Assembly (NCBI RefSeq): GCF_900215575.1
Contig: NZ_OBEJ01000003.1
Coordinates: 372,001-436,000, forward strand
Length of the DNA: 64,000 nucleotides
DNA from: Natronoarchaeum philippinense
GTDB lineage: Archaea; Halobacteriota; Halobacteria; Halobacteriales; Natronoarchaeaceae
Direction: 5' to 3'
The notes below the pieces were generated by a model. The model made no database searches and was not told the origin of the DNA. It saw only the letters and a list, made by a program, of their open reading frames with translations. Shown here one piece after another: positions 45,405-54,275 of the stretch. Made by a program: the position numbers and the translations under genes. Positions within the stretch are counted from its first letter, which is position 1, and each line of letters begins with the position of its first letter.

Positions 45405-47354
45405 ATGTCACAGGACGCAGATTCCCAGGATCAGATCGTAGTAGTGCTCCCCGACGGCTCCGAGCTCGACGTTCCGCGCGGGGCGACGCTCGAAGATGTC
45501 GCCTTCGAGATCGGCCCCGGCCTCGGTCGGGACACCGCCGGCGGCCGGATCGACGGCGAACTCGTCGGCAAGGAAGTCCCCGTCACCGAGGACGGCGCCG
45601 AGATCGAACTCGTCACGGAAGACAGCGACGAGTACGTCCGCGTGCTGCGCCACACCGCTTCGCACTGTCTCGCGCAGGCTGTCCAGCGGCTCTACGACGA
45701 TGTGGAACTCGCTATCGGGCCGCCGACCGACGACGGCTTCTACTACGACTTCGACGATCTCGACATCGACGAAGACGATCTGGAAGACATCCTCGCGGAG
45801 ATGGAGGAGATCATCGACGCCGACTACGAGGTCGAGTACGAACAGGTCTCGATCGAGGAAGCCCGCGAGCGCCTGCAGGGCCAGCCCTACAAGCTCGAAC
45901 TCTTGGAGGAACTCGCCGAGGAGGGCGAGACCGTCTCCTTCTACAGTCAGGGCGAGTGGGAGGACCTCTGTAAGGGCCCCCACGTCGACTCGACGGGCGA
46001 GATCGGCGCCGTCGACCTGCTGGAGATCGCCGCCGCGTACTGGCGCGGCGACGAGGAGAACCCGATGCAGACCCGGATCTACGGCACCGCCTTCGAGTCC
46101 CAAGAGGATCTGGAGGCGTTCAAGGAGCGACGCCGCGAGGCCGAGCGCCGCGACCACCGGAAGATCGGTTCCGAGATGGACCTGTTCTCGATCCAGGATG
46201 TCACCGGTCCCGGTCTCCCTCTGTATCACCCCGCGGGCAAGACTATCCTCCGCGAGCTGGAGTCGTTCGTCGAGTCGCTCAACCTCGACGCCGGCTACGA
46301 GTACGTCGAGACGCCCCACGTGTTCAAGACCGACCTCTGGAAGGAGAGCGGTCACTACGAGAACTATCAGGACGACATGTTCGTCTTCGACGTCGACGAC
46401 GACGAGTACGGGCTCAAGCCGATGAACTGCCCGGGCCACGCGACGATCTTCGACGACAGCTCGTGGTCGTATCGTGACCTGCCGATGCGCTACGCCGAGA
46501 ACGGGAAGGTCTACCGAAAGGAACAGCGCGGCGAGCTCTCGGGCCTCTCACGCGTTTGGGCCTTTACGATCGACGACGGTCACCTGTTCGTCCGCCCGGA
46601 CCAGATCGAGCGCGAGGTCGAACAGACGATGGACATGATCGACGAGGTGCTCTCGACGTTCGATCTGGACTACGACGTTGCGCTGGCGACCCGCCCCGAG
46701 AAGAGCGTCGGCTCCGACGAGATCTGGGAGCGCGCCGAGTCTCAGCTCCGTGACGTGCTCGACCGCCGGAACCTCGACTACGAGGTCGAGGAGGGCGACG
46801 GCGCCTTCTACGGCCCGAAGATCGACTTCGGCTTCGAGGACGCCATCGGACGCCACTGGGACGGCCCCACGGTCCAACTGGACTTCAACATGCCCGAGCG
46901 CTTCGACCTGAGCTACGTCGGCGAGGACAACGAGTCCCACAAGCCGGTGATGATCCACCGCGCGCTGTACGGCAGCTACGAGCGCTTCTTTATGGTGTTG
47001 ATCGAGCACTACGCCGGCAACTTCCCGCTCTGGCTCGCCCCCGAGCAGGTCCGCGTGCTGCCGATCAGCGACGACAACCTCGGCTACGCCCACCGCGTCA
47101 AAAACGAGTTCGACGAGTTCCGCGTCGAGGTCGACGGCCGCGACTCGACGATCGAGCGCAAGATCCGGGCGGCCCACGAGGACCGCGTGCCGTACATGAT
47201 CGTCGTCGGCGACGACGAAGAGGAAGACGGCAACATCTCCGTGCGCGACCGCTTCGAGGACCAGGAGTACGACGTCGAGATCGACGCGTTCCGCGACCAC
47301 CTCCGGAGCGAGCGCTCGGAGAAACGGACCGAACCGGACTTCCTGCAGGATTGA
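45405..47354 (+). CDS. thrS: Threonyl-tRNA synthetase with TGS and editing domains
   Basis: The 649-residue protein has a TGS domain (about 10-70), an N2 editing domain with [15 protein letters not shown] (HxxxH) and [12 protein letters not shown], a class II catalytic core with [10 protein letters not shown] (a zinc-binding cysteine) and the C-terminal anticodon domain (about 540-640). The TGS-plus-N2 layout is the bacterial/eukaryal form, not the archaeal form with a DTD-like editing domain, so the gene was probably acquired by an ancestor from bacteria. It is preceded by a structured leader and a strong GGAGGT ribosome binding site. Confidence 0.94.
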   Translation: MSQDADSQDQIVVVLPDGSELDVPRGATLEDVAFEIGPGLGRDTAGGRIDGELVGKEVPVTEDGAEIELVTEDSDEYVRVLRHTASHCLAQAVQRLYDDVELAIGPPTDDGFYYDFDDLDIDEDDLEDILAEMEEIIDADYEVEYEQVSIEEARERLQGQPYKLELLEELAEEGETVSFYSQGEWEDLCKGPHVDSTGEIGAVDLLEIAAAYWRGDEENPMQTRIYGTAFESQEDLEAFKERRREAERRDHRKIGSEMDLFSIQDVTGPGLPLYHPAGKTILRELESFVESLNLDAGYEYVETPHVFKTDLWKESGHYENYQDDMFVFDVDDDEYGLKPMNCPGHATIFDDSSWSYRDLPMRYAENGKVYRKEQRGELSGLSRVWAFTIDDGHLFVRPDQIEREVEQTMDMIDEVLSTFDLDYDVALATRPEKSVGSDEIWERAESQLRDVLDRRNLDYEVEEGDGAFYGPKIDFGFEDAIGRHWDGPTVQLDFNMPERFDLSYVGEDNESHKPVMIHRALYGSYERFFMVLIEHYAGNFPLWLAPEQVRVLPISDDNLGYAHRVKNEFDEFRVEVDGRDSTIERKIRAAHEDRVPYMIVVGDDEEEDGNISVRDRFEDQEYDVEIDAFRDHLRSERSEKRTEPDFLQD

Positions 47355-47459
47355 GCGCCGGCGTCCAGCAGACTGTCTTCGCGGACGCCCACGACGACCG
47401 TCGTCTTCGTCGGTCGAGCGTCGGCGTCAGAAACCGTGCCGTCGTGCTAGACGTGGGCG

Positions 47460-48035
47460 TCAGAACAGCGTAATCGCACCGCCGAGAATGACGACCGTCA
47501 CGAGCAACCGGCCGAGGCTTCCGAGAAACGTCGCGAGTGCGAACTTGCCGTAGTCCTCTTCGAGGATGGCGAAGGCGTAGATCGAGATCGTGTCCGGGAA
47601 AAAGGGAACACAAAGCGCCAGCGCCATCCCGGCGTAGCCGTACTGCCGGGCCAGTTCGACGGTCCGATTCTCCGACCATTCGACGATATCGAACCGGGAG
47701 CGGCGCAACCGTCGGATGATCGGCCCGGACTCTTTGGCTTCCTGCCCGATGTGAAAGGCAAAGAGGCTCCCGACCGCCTTGCCCGAGGCGCTGACCAGCA
47801 TGATCGATCCTAGACTCGCCCACGCGGGAATCCCGAGATCGAGCGGCGCCGCGAGCACGACTTCGCTGGGGCCGGGCAGCGCGAAGGCGATGAGAAACGA
47901 GTACGCGAAGATGATCCCCATGCCGGGCCAGCCGGTCGCGGTTTCGACGGCTGCCAGCGTCCCATCGACGATTGTCTCGAAAAGGTCGGTGAGCACGACG
48001 GGGGCCTCGATCGCCAGTGCGAACACGTGATACAT
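47460..48035 (-). CDS. VTT/DedA-like (YqaA-type) membrane protein
   Basis: The 191-residue protein has about five hydrophobic segments and family motifs IAFALPGPSEVVLAAPLDLG and ASGKAVGSLFAFHIG. Such VTT-domain proteins are thought to help scramble or flip lipids or affect membrane homeostasis. A TATA-like TTTAC on the minus strand near 48052-48056 is about 18-20 bases upstream of the start, a little close for a leaderless mRNA. It is divergent from the phosphoribosyltransferase-like gene. Confidence 0.8.
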   Translation of the reverse strand: MYHVFALAIEAPVVLTDLFETIVDGTLAAVETATGWPGMGIIFAYSFLIAFALPGPSEVVLAAPLDLGIPAWASLGSIMLVSASGKAVGSLFAFHIGQEAKESGPIIRRLRRSRFDIVEWSENRTVELARQYGYAGMALALCVPFFPDTISIYAFAILEEDYGKFALATFLGSLGRLLVTVVILGGAITLF

Positions 48036-48243
48036 TCACGTTCAGGCCGCTCGTAAATCTTCGTATTTCGACGAGCGTCGGCGCGATGCCGCAGCCATCC
48101 CTTGGCGCGCCGCCGTCGCGGCGGTGATGTCGTCCACGTCGGCGTCCAGCCGCCCCGTAACCGTCGGGACTGTCACGGTCTTGCACAGAGTCGCGCTCGT
48201 TTCGCACCGAAACCACCATAGTTGTGGAATCATGCCTATACGT

Positions 48244-48954
48244 ATGAATCGCGCAGAGAAGGCCGCCCTCCAGTTGCGGGCCGTCTCCGTGCTTCGGATG
48301 CTCAAGGAGACCCGCACGTACGACGAACTCGCGGCGCTGACGGAGTTGCCTGCCGGCGATCTCAACCGCTACGTCAACGGACACGTCCTTCCGAGCGACG
48401 ACCGCGCTCGGGAGGTCGTCTCCGGCGTCGGTCGCGACGCGCTGGCCGACGAACTCGAACGCCGTGTCACCACCGACGAGGAAGGCTACGTCGACAACTC
48501 CGGCGCGGTGTTCGACCAGTCGTTTCTGGATCTGGTCGCGCCGATCGCCGCCGAGACGTTCGAGTTCGATCGCCCCGATGTCGTGCTGACGGCGGCGACC
48601 GACGGCATCACGCTCGCGGCCGCGATGGCGAGCTACTACGGCGTGCGCTGTGCCTACGCCAAGCAGTCCAAAGAGACCGCCGTCGAGGAGTTCATCGAGT
48701 CACGCCAGCGTCTTCAGTCCGGCATCGAACTCACGTACTACCTGCCCGCCGCGTCGATCGACGCCGGCGAGACGGTGCTGGTCGTCGACGATCTGATCCG
48801 GTCGGGCGAAACTCAGGAGCTACTGCTTGATATCACCGAACGAGCCGGTGCCGATGTCGGCGGCGTCTTCACCCTGATCGCCGTGGGAACCGACGGCGTC
48901 GAACGCGCGCGCGAGCGGACCGACGCGCCGGTCGGCGCGCTGGTGGAGTTCTAA
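48244..48954 (+). CDS. Phosphoribosyltransferase-domain protein with N-terminal HTH
   Basis: The 236-residue protein has an N-terminal helix-turn-helix-like part (about 1-60, ETRTYDELAALTELPAGDLNRYVNG) and a type I phosphoribosyltransferase domain with the PRPP motif TVLVVDDLIRSGETQEL (about 180-196). This layout is like PurR of Bacillus or the archaeal GfcR, where the domain senses a metabolite and the HTH binds DNA. It is not clearly GfcR, whose N-terminus differs. It may instead be an enzyme salvaging purines. Earlier starts exist in frame, but the ATG at 48244 begins the conserved part (MNRAEKAALQLRAV). Confidence 0.75.
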   Translation: MNRAEKAALQLRAVSVLRMLKETRTYDELAALTELPAGDLNRYVNGHVLPSDDRAREVVSGVGRDALADELERRVTTDEEGYVDNSGAVFDQSFLDLVAPIAAETFEFDRPDVVLTAATDGITLAAAMASYYGVRCAYAKQSKETAVEEFIESRQRLQSGIELTYYLPAASIDAGETVLVVDDLIRSGETQELLLDITERAGADVGGVFTLIAVGTDGVERARERTDAPVGALVEF

Positions 48955-49026
48955 GCGACTGCGGCGTCAGCCTGCGGCATTTCGCGCCGCTTCCGTACTC
49001 TTGCTCACGGTGTTTTCTCACAGCCG

Positions 49027-49295
49027 TGCAAGGGATGGGATTCGAACTACGTCCGAGGACCTGCGCGTCGGCGCAGAACCTCGGCCTACTTCGAATCCCA
49101 ACGTCTGCCGCACACGGCGCTCACGTCCGTTCGCGTCGAGAGGAGTGCGAGGGATGGGATTCGAACTACGCGGAGACGGTCGCGCTCACATCCGTTCGCG
49201 CGCTGCGACTCCTCTCGTTCGAATCCCAACGTCTGCCGCACACGGCGCTCACGTCCGTTCGCGCCGAGAGGAGTGCGAGGGATGGGATTCGAACC
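49027..49295. repeat. Palindromic duplications of the tRNA-Leu 3' end
   Basis: The sequence TGCRAGGGATGGGATTCGAA, the complement of the tRNA-Leu T arm and acceptor end, occurs three times: 49027-49046, 49146-49165 and within the tRNA gene at 49274-49293. A 78-base block at 49090-49167 is repeated at 49218-49295 with two differences, a 128-base period. Each extra copy is the left arm of a hairpin TGGGATTCGAA/TTCGAATCCCA: 49036-49100, with inner stems CCGAGG/CCTCGG and CTGCGC/GCGCAG, and 49155-49228. The gap from 48955 to 49273 holds no gene. Confidence 0.8.
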
Positions 49296-49358
49296 CATGG
49301 ACCCCTACGGGAGCGGATCTTAAGTCCGCCGCGTTTGGCCTAGCTCAGCCACCCTCGC
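49274..49358 (-). tRNA. tRNA-Leu(UAA)
   Basis: On the minus strand the 85-base gene has acceptor GCGAGGG/CCCTCGC with discriminator A, the D-arm segment TGGCTGAGCTAGGCCA, an anticodon stem GCGGA/TCCGC with loop CTTAAGA (anticodon UAA), a long class II variable arm (CTCCCGTAGGGGT), and a canonical T arm ATGGG-TTCGAAT-CCCAT. No CCA is encoded. It reads UUA codons, which are rare in GC-rich haloarchaea. Confidence 0.93.
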
Positions 49359-49405
49359 GCAGAAGGCAGATGCGGATTGTCCCCGGGCCGGCAAGTGGGT
49401 TTCGC

Positions 49406-49750
49406 TTACCAGTCGACCGACAGCGTGCCGTCGCCGTCGGGGTCGGGTGAGATCTCCTCGTCCGTCCGACGGTCGATGACGTGGATACAGCCGTCGCCTT
49501 TCTTCGCGGGACAGACTTCGGCGGCGCGGATGTTGTGGTCGAGGTCGTCCTCGGAGACGTAGTACGAGCCGGGCTTTGCCATCCCGCTTTTGAGGTCCAT
49601 CTCCCAGTTTTTCGAGACCTCGGCGCACTTGCCCGCGCCGAAGCACTTGTTCGCCTCGAAGATGATCTTGTAGGGCTTGTCCTCGATCGAGGGTGCATCG
49701 TCGCCGCCCACGTCGCTTGGCTCTTGGATCTCCGCGTCGAGGTCGCTCAT
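49406..49750 (-). CDS. Single-cluster ferredoxin, probably [3Fe-4S]
   Basis: The 114-residue protein has KCFGAGKCAEV (C36, C42) and AAEVCPAKKGDGC (C80, C88). In CxxCxxC ferredoxins the middle ligand would be residue 39; here it is Ala, so a [3Fe-4S] cluster or a non-cysteine ligand is likely. Acidic N- and C-terminal tails fit a halophile. It could supply electrons to the nitrite/sulfite reductase at 57057, but the link is only by nearness. The start is MSDLDAEIQ at 49750. Confidence 0.82.
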   Translation of the reverse strand: MSDLDAEIQEPSDVGGDDAPSIEDKPYKIIFEANKCFGAGKCAEVSKNWEMDLKSGMAKPGSYYVSEDDLDHNIRAAEVCPAKKGDGCIHVIDRRTDEEISPDPDGDGTLSVDW

Positions 49751-49808
49751 TACTCGTATGAAAGGAGGGGGCCGCCTTTCGCGTTACGGTTCGGCCGACG
49801 ACCGGACG

Positions 49809-50648
49809 TCAGTCGTCGTTCGATGCCGCGCCGCGGGCGGCGTTGGTCACGACGTTGTCCTCCATGCTCCACTTGTACTCGACGCCGTACGACGTCGAGA
49901 TGTAGTAGTAGACGGCGCCCAGACAGAGCACGCCGCTGGCGACGTTGCCCGCGGTGACGACCGCGATGTTGTAGGCCATCCCCGACCACGAGACAGCGGG
50001 GTCGGCGATCGGCAGGAGGTTCGCGGAGGTCAGGATCGCCATGTTGGCGATGCTGTGCTCGAAGCCGGCGCCGATGAACACCAGCAGGCACCAGAAGATC
50101 ATGATGAGCTTGGCGACCGGGTTCTCGAGGCGGAAGTTGCACCAGACCGCCAGCACGATCAGCCAGTTACACAGCATCGCACGCAGGAACAACTCGGTGG
50201 GCGCCATCGTCATCTTGGCGGCGCCGATCGCCGCGAACGGTTCGGTCGGAAGCGTGCCCGAGCCGACCAGCATCGCCGCGATGATCACCGAGCCGATGAG
50301 GTTGCCGAGCCACGAGAACGCCCACACTTTCAGCGTCGCCCCCGAGTTCACGCGCCCGGTGAGCTGCCCGATCGTCATGATCATCGCGTTGCCGGTGAAC
50401 AACTCGGAACCGGCCATGATGACCAGCGACAGCGCGATCCCGAAGCTGGCGCCCATTACTATGCCTTGGAACGGCGCGAACTGCGTTCCCATGAGATCGC
50501 CCGCGAAGATGAACGCGATCGCCACACCGAAGCCGAGGTACGCCCCCGCAAGCGCCGAATGCGCCAAGTACGCTGGGAGGCTGTTGCCGATCAGTTCCAT
50601 CTGAGCGGCGGCGGCGTCGGCGACATCCTCGATAGTTTCCCGGTACAT
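49809..50648 (-). CDS. Formate/nitrite transporter (FNT) family channel
   Basis: The 279-residue protein starts MYRETIEDVADAAAAQM and has six membrane helices with FNT motifs GAYLGFGVAIAF, GSELFTGNAM and GNLIGSVIIAAML. FNT pentamers carry formate, nitrite or hydrosulfide. The nitrite/sulfite reductase nearby makes nitrite a fair guess. The ATG at 50648 is preceded by GGAGGAG seven bases upstream, so the mRNA has a leader, with a TATA-like GTGTAAAAAC on the minus strand near 50704-50713. Confidence 0.88.
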   Translation of the reverse strand: MYRETIEDVADAAAAQMELIGNSLPAYLAHSALAGAYLGFGVAIAFIFAGDLMGTQFAPFQGIVMGASFGIALSLVIMAGSELFTGNAMIMTIGQLTGRVNSGATLKVWAFSWLGNLIGSVIIAAMLVGSGTLPTEPFAAIGAAKMTMAPTELFLRAMLCNWLIVLAVWCNFRLENPVAKLIMIFWCLLVFIGAGFEHSIANMAILTSANLLPIADPAVSWSGMAYNIAVVTAGNVASGVLCLGAVYYYISTSYGVEYKWSMEDNVVTNAARGAASNDD

Positions 50649-51072
50649 CGTTATCTCCTCCCCGCGATCCACGACGGATGCGAACACTTCGACGTTTGCA
50701 TCGTTTTTACACGATCTGCGCTAATTTCGATCATTTGAACTCGATTTGGCTGAACAAACGAACACATAAAGGACTACTCCTTGGATGCTTCTTTCCCCCT
50801 TGGTGTCTATTATGACACATAGGTCGTATTATCCGTTTCATCGACGTATCTACCGTTCGTCGACATCGACACGATTACCGAACCACGGCCTGTGCGGCTC
50901 GACCGGCCGGTTTTCGATATCGTGTCCCGACGCCACTCTCTCTTTAGTTGATGTTCGTAGCCTAAACACGAGAGAACACCAAAATACTCCTAATATTTTG
51001 AAATTTATTACCAGAGCATTCACTTATACCAGCAAAACGGTTTAATACGACTCTCCCAACCGTCCTGATGCG
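50649..51072. promoter_or_regulatory. Divergent promoter region of FNT and cyanase
   Basis: The 424-base gap is AT-rich at both ends. TTTAATAC at 51041-51048 lies about 30 bases before the cyanase ATG (leaderless). On the minus strand GTGTAAAAAC (about 50704-50713) is the likely FNT TATA element. The middle has no ORF or clear repeat. Confidence 0.5.
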
Positions 51073-51537
51073 ATGATCCCACGCGACGAGCTGAACGACA
51101 AGACCGAGACGCGCAGCAAGATCCTCGCGGCCAAAGAGGAGAAAGGACTGACCTTCGCCGACATCGCCGACCAAGTCGGCGGCGACAAGACGTTCCTCGC
51201 GTCGGCGACCTACGACGCCGCGAGCATGACCAAAGACGACGCGATGGCGTTCGCCGAGGTACTCGACCTCGGCAGCGATGTCATCTCGGACCTCCAGAAG
51301 CCGCCGATGAAGGGCCAAGGCGAGCCGACGATTCCGTCTGACCCCTGTCTCTACAGACTCTACGAGGTCCCCCAAGTGTACGGGCCCGCGATCAAGGCGC
51401 TCATCCACGAGGAGTTCGGCGACGGGATCATGAGCGCGATCGACTTCGAGGTTAGCGTCGACAAGGAGCCCCACCCGGAGGGCGACCACGTCGTCATCAC
51501 GTACGACGGGAAATTCCTGCCGTACAAGCGCTGGTAG
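51073..51537 (+). CDS. cynS: Cyanase (cyanate hydratase)
   Basis: The 154-residue protein has an N-terminal helical HTH-like domain and a C-terminal catalytic domain. R95, E98 and S121 (in LYRLYEVPQVYG and GIMSAIDFEV) match the E. coli catalytic trio R96, E99 and S122. The decameric enzyme turns cyanate and bicarbonate into ammonia and two CO2. The length matches the family. It is divergent from the FNT channel. The nearby DAB carbon pump could supply its bicarbonate. A leaderless start is likely. Confidence 0.93.
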   Translation: MIPRDELNDKTETRSKILAAKEEKGLTFADIADQVGGDKTFLASATYDAASMTKDDAMAFAEVLDLGSDVISDLQKPPMKGQGEPTIPSDPCLYRLYEVPQVYGPAIKALIHEEFGDGIMSAIDFEVSVDKEPHPEGDHVVITYDGKFLPYKRW

Positions 51538-51789
51538 ACGCCGCCGTACCGTAGCCGACTTCTTCTTTCGGATTCTATCGCTGACGGCCCGTTACCGAGA
51601 TTGGTTCTATCTGGTCAATAGAGGGCGAATATCTATCAGAGTGGGGGGGCAGATAATTCACCCGTTATCGGTGTCAACTACTCAGATGTATCTTTGGACC
51701 CTTCCTTACTGATATCGGTGACGGTTAACTGGCGCTGAAGCGGCGTTGCAGGCTGATCGGTGGAGACGATCTTCCTCAATCGGTAGTGG

Positions 51790-52506
51790 TCACTCCGCTC
51801 CCTTGACATACTTCTGTCGGCTGTACAGTAGTAGGCCGACTCCGACGAGGGCTGTCAGTACACGGCGAACCAGTTCGGCCTTGTCATTATCGTGGCCCTG
51901 GACACCGGCGCGTACCTGCCGGTAGAACGTGTCCTCGTGTTCGACGAATCCGTAGTGGTTGGTCCAGTAGCGCCAGCCAGCAATCGGATCCTCCGTCCGA
52001 AGGGTTCCACGTTCGAATAGGCGTTGGGACTCGGGTGGGAAGGACTCGGCGTCGATCGCAGTCATGCCCATTGCAGTCTGATTCGAGACGGGATCAAGAT
52101 GCAACCGGTTAGATCCGTTGTCGAGGTAGTCGCTCTGGGGAGCGTAGAACTGATTGGTCGCCTCGAAATATACGAGCTGATTGTTCCAAGCGCGGGTCTG
52201 TGGACTCGTATTGTTGCCCCCGATGACGACTGGTCCATCCTCGTGCACTCCTACGGCGAACTGACACTGCGCCTCCGTCCATCCATCAGCCGAATCGGTC
52301 GAGGCGTCCCAGCAGGCTAGCACCTCGTCAGAAGCGACGAGTTCGAGCGGCCAGTCTGAATCTGGGGAGACCTCCGCTACCTCGTAGGAGTACGTCCGGT
52401 CACTGGTCCCTATCGGCGCAAACGCGGCGGCAGCCACCAAGGCGCCCCCGAGGGCGATAACCAACAGGATGCGATCGTGGGCAGAGAGCCACCCGGAGAA
52501 CCTCAT
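51790..52506 (-). CDS. Membrane-anchored protein with external domain, unknown function
   Basis: The 238-residue protein starts MRFSGWLSAHDRILLVIALGGALV (first membrane segment, about 12-34), has a long polar region with NxT/NxS sites (GGNNTS, NGSNR, SNQT) of the kind glycosylated outside haloarchaeal cells, and ends with a second membrane segment (VLTALVGVGLLLYS, about 220-232). No family is recognised. The codon and residue use is less acidic than its neighbours. The ATG at 52506 fits the first membrane helix. It is 167 bases from the dabB stop on the same strand. Confidence 0.65.
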   Translation of the reverse strand: MRFSGWLSAHDRILLVIALGGALVAAAAFAPIGTSDRTYSYEVAEVSPDSDWPLELVASDEVLACWDASTDSADGWTEAQCQFAVGVHEDGPVVIGGNNTSPQTRAWNNQLVYFEATNQFYAPQSDYLDNGSNRLHLDPVSNQTAMGMTAIDAESFPPESQRLFERGTLRTEDPIAGWRYWTNHYGFVEHEDTFYRQVRAGVQGHDNDKAELVRRVLTALVGVGLLLYSRQKYVKGAE

Positions 52507-52673
52507 CGTTGATCGATTCGGGGAACTTTGGTAAAAATCTAGTCTATATTTCTGCGGTCGGTCGTGAGTTCTATCGATCTGGTCCAGCGGAACGGTAGAT
52601 GCGCACATCTACTGACTGCCTGTTTCACGCCGAACTCAGCACACAAGATAAGAGGTTCATACCCCAGATAGCC

Positions 52674-54110
52674 CTACTTATCTCTCGTCGGAACCGTCGC
52701 CGGATCCGGCTGCGAGGAGTTCAACAGCGCGACGTAGAGCCGTCCGCTCTCGCGGTGCCAGCCCGCTTCGAGCGCGACGTGTCCGAGCACGAACAGCCCC
52801 AACACGAGCCAGTGGATCGGCGTCATCTCCAGATGGGGGTGGATCATCGGCAGCCCGGCCATCATCGCCGAGATGCCGTTGTAAATACCGGCGTACACCG
52901 CGATGGTTGGCAGTAGGGCCAGCGGGATACCGACAGCTCGGGCGAGCGGCGACAGTGCGGTCTGGTCGAGCACCGAACGAGTCCCGCGCAACGCCGACAG
53001 CACGACGATCGCCGTCAGGAACACGCCCGTTCCCGGCCCGGTCAGGCTCTTGCCGGTGAGGCTGGCGAACAGCACGCCCGCTGCGATCGCCGCCACGACG
53101 CCGACGGCGAGTCGAATCGCCGTCGACCCGGCTCCCGATTTCGTCGTCTTCGGCGGGACTTTCTCGACGCGCGAGCCGACCGAGAGGAACATGTACGCCT
53201 TGTAGAACCCGTGGACGATCAGGTGCGTGACGGCCGCGGCGAAAAATCCCAGCCCGCACTGGAGGATCATGAATCCCATCTGGGCGACCGTCGAGCACCC
53301 GAGTCGACCCTTGGCGGAGGGCTTGACCAGCATCCACGCCTGCGCGATCAGCGCACTGCTCGCGCCGGCGACGACGATCACCAGCATGATCGCGGCGTCG
53401 CCGGCGAACACGGGCGCCAGCCGACTCAACAAGACGCCGCCGGCGTTGACGAACCCGGCGTGCATCATCGCCGAAGCGGGCGTCGGCGCCGTCATCGAGG
53501 ACAACAACCAGCCGTGAAACGGCACCAGCGCTGACTGGATCATCGCGGCACCCAGCACCAGCCCCGCGGCGACCGTCGTCGTCTCGGTCGAGAGCGCGTC
53601 GACGCTCGCCAGAATCTCCGAGATTGCGGTCTCGCCGGTGGCCAACGCCAGCACCGCCAGTCCGGCCGCGAGCAGACCGCTTCCGGCGAGGAAGTACCGG
53701 CGTGCGAGACGGCCGGCGGCGTGGGCTTCCGGCCACCCGCGGAGATGGCCGATCAGGTCCGCCATGATCAGTCCCATCGACAGCCACGCCAGCACGAACA
53801 GGGCGACGTGGTCGGCGACGGTCACCACCATAACGACGAGCGTCAGCGCGAACACGAGGCCGAAAAAGCGATCGACGCGTTCGTCGGCCGCCATGTACCG
53901 GCGCGAGAAGCTGTGAACGATCCCGCTGAAGAAGGCGACGGCGACCCACATCACCGCCGTCAAGCCGTCGGCGCGGACAACGCCGTCGATCTCCCAGCCA
54001 CCGGATCGCGTCGTCCAGATGGCCAACCCCAGGTTGACGACGAACAGCAACCAGACGAGACGACTCAGTACCATCGGCAACCGGACGCCGCTCCTTCCGT
54101 TTTCGGACAT
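52674..54110 (-). CDS. dabB: DabB: proton-conducting membrane subunit of an inorganic-carbon pump
   Basis: The 478-residue protein has about fourteen membrane helices and belongs to the NuoL/MrpA proton-conducting family (GIVHSFSRRYMAADERVDRFFGLVF; HGWLLSSMTAPTPASAMMHAGFVNAGGVLL). The latter is the conserved antiporter segment. Family members paired with a DUF2309 protein are DabB of the DAB pump, which couples proton movement to CO2 hydration. The dabA gene lies just upstream on the same strand with a 165-base gap. Confidence 0.85.
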   Translation of the reverse strand: MSENGRSGVRLPMVLSRLVWLLFVVNLGLAIWTTRSGGWEIDGVVRADGLTAVMWVAVAFFSGIVHSFSRRYMAADERVDRFFGLVFALTLVVMVVTVADHVALFVLAWLSMGLIMADLIGHLRGWPEAHAAGRLARRYFLAGSGLLAAGLAVLALATGETAISEILASVDALSTETTTVAAGLVLGAAMIQSALVPFHGWLLSSMTAPTPASAMMHAGFVNAGGVLLSRLAPVFAGDAAIMLVIVVAGASSALIAQAWMLVKPSAKGRLGCSTVAQMGFMILQCGLGFFAAAVTHLIVHGFYKAYMFLSVGSRVEKVPPKTTKSGAGSTAIRLAVGVVAAIAAGVLFASLTGKSLTGPGTGVFLTAIVVLSALRGTRSVLDQTALSPLARAVGIPLALLPTIAVYAGIYNGISAMMAGLPMIHPHLEMTPIHWLVLGLFVLGHVALEAGWHRESGRLYVALLNSSQPDPATVPTRDK

Positions 54111-54275
54111 CAGTTTCTGTTCGGTGTGTGTCCAACTAGCGGGTTAAAACCTCTGTATAACTCAACTCTTGGTGGTATAATTCCTAAAACAAAGCAAAGA
54201 TTGGGGATCTAGTGTACAAATGTGCCTCTGTGTTGGGAGACAGGGACGACGCGGCGGCGAACTCTTCGACCCGCT

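Noticed and set aside
49027-49295. CRISPR array
   Set aside because: Only two or three repeats, with palindromic arms and a tRNA-derived sequence; no regular spacers or cas genes.
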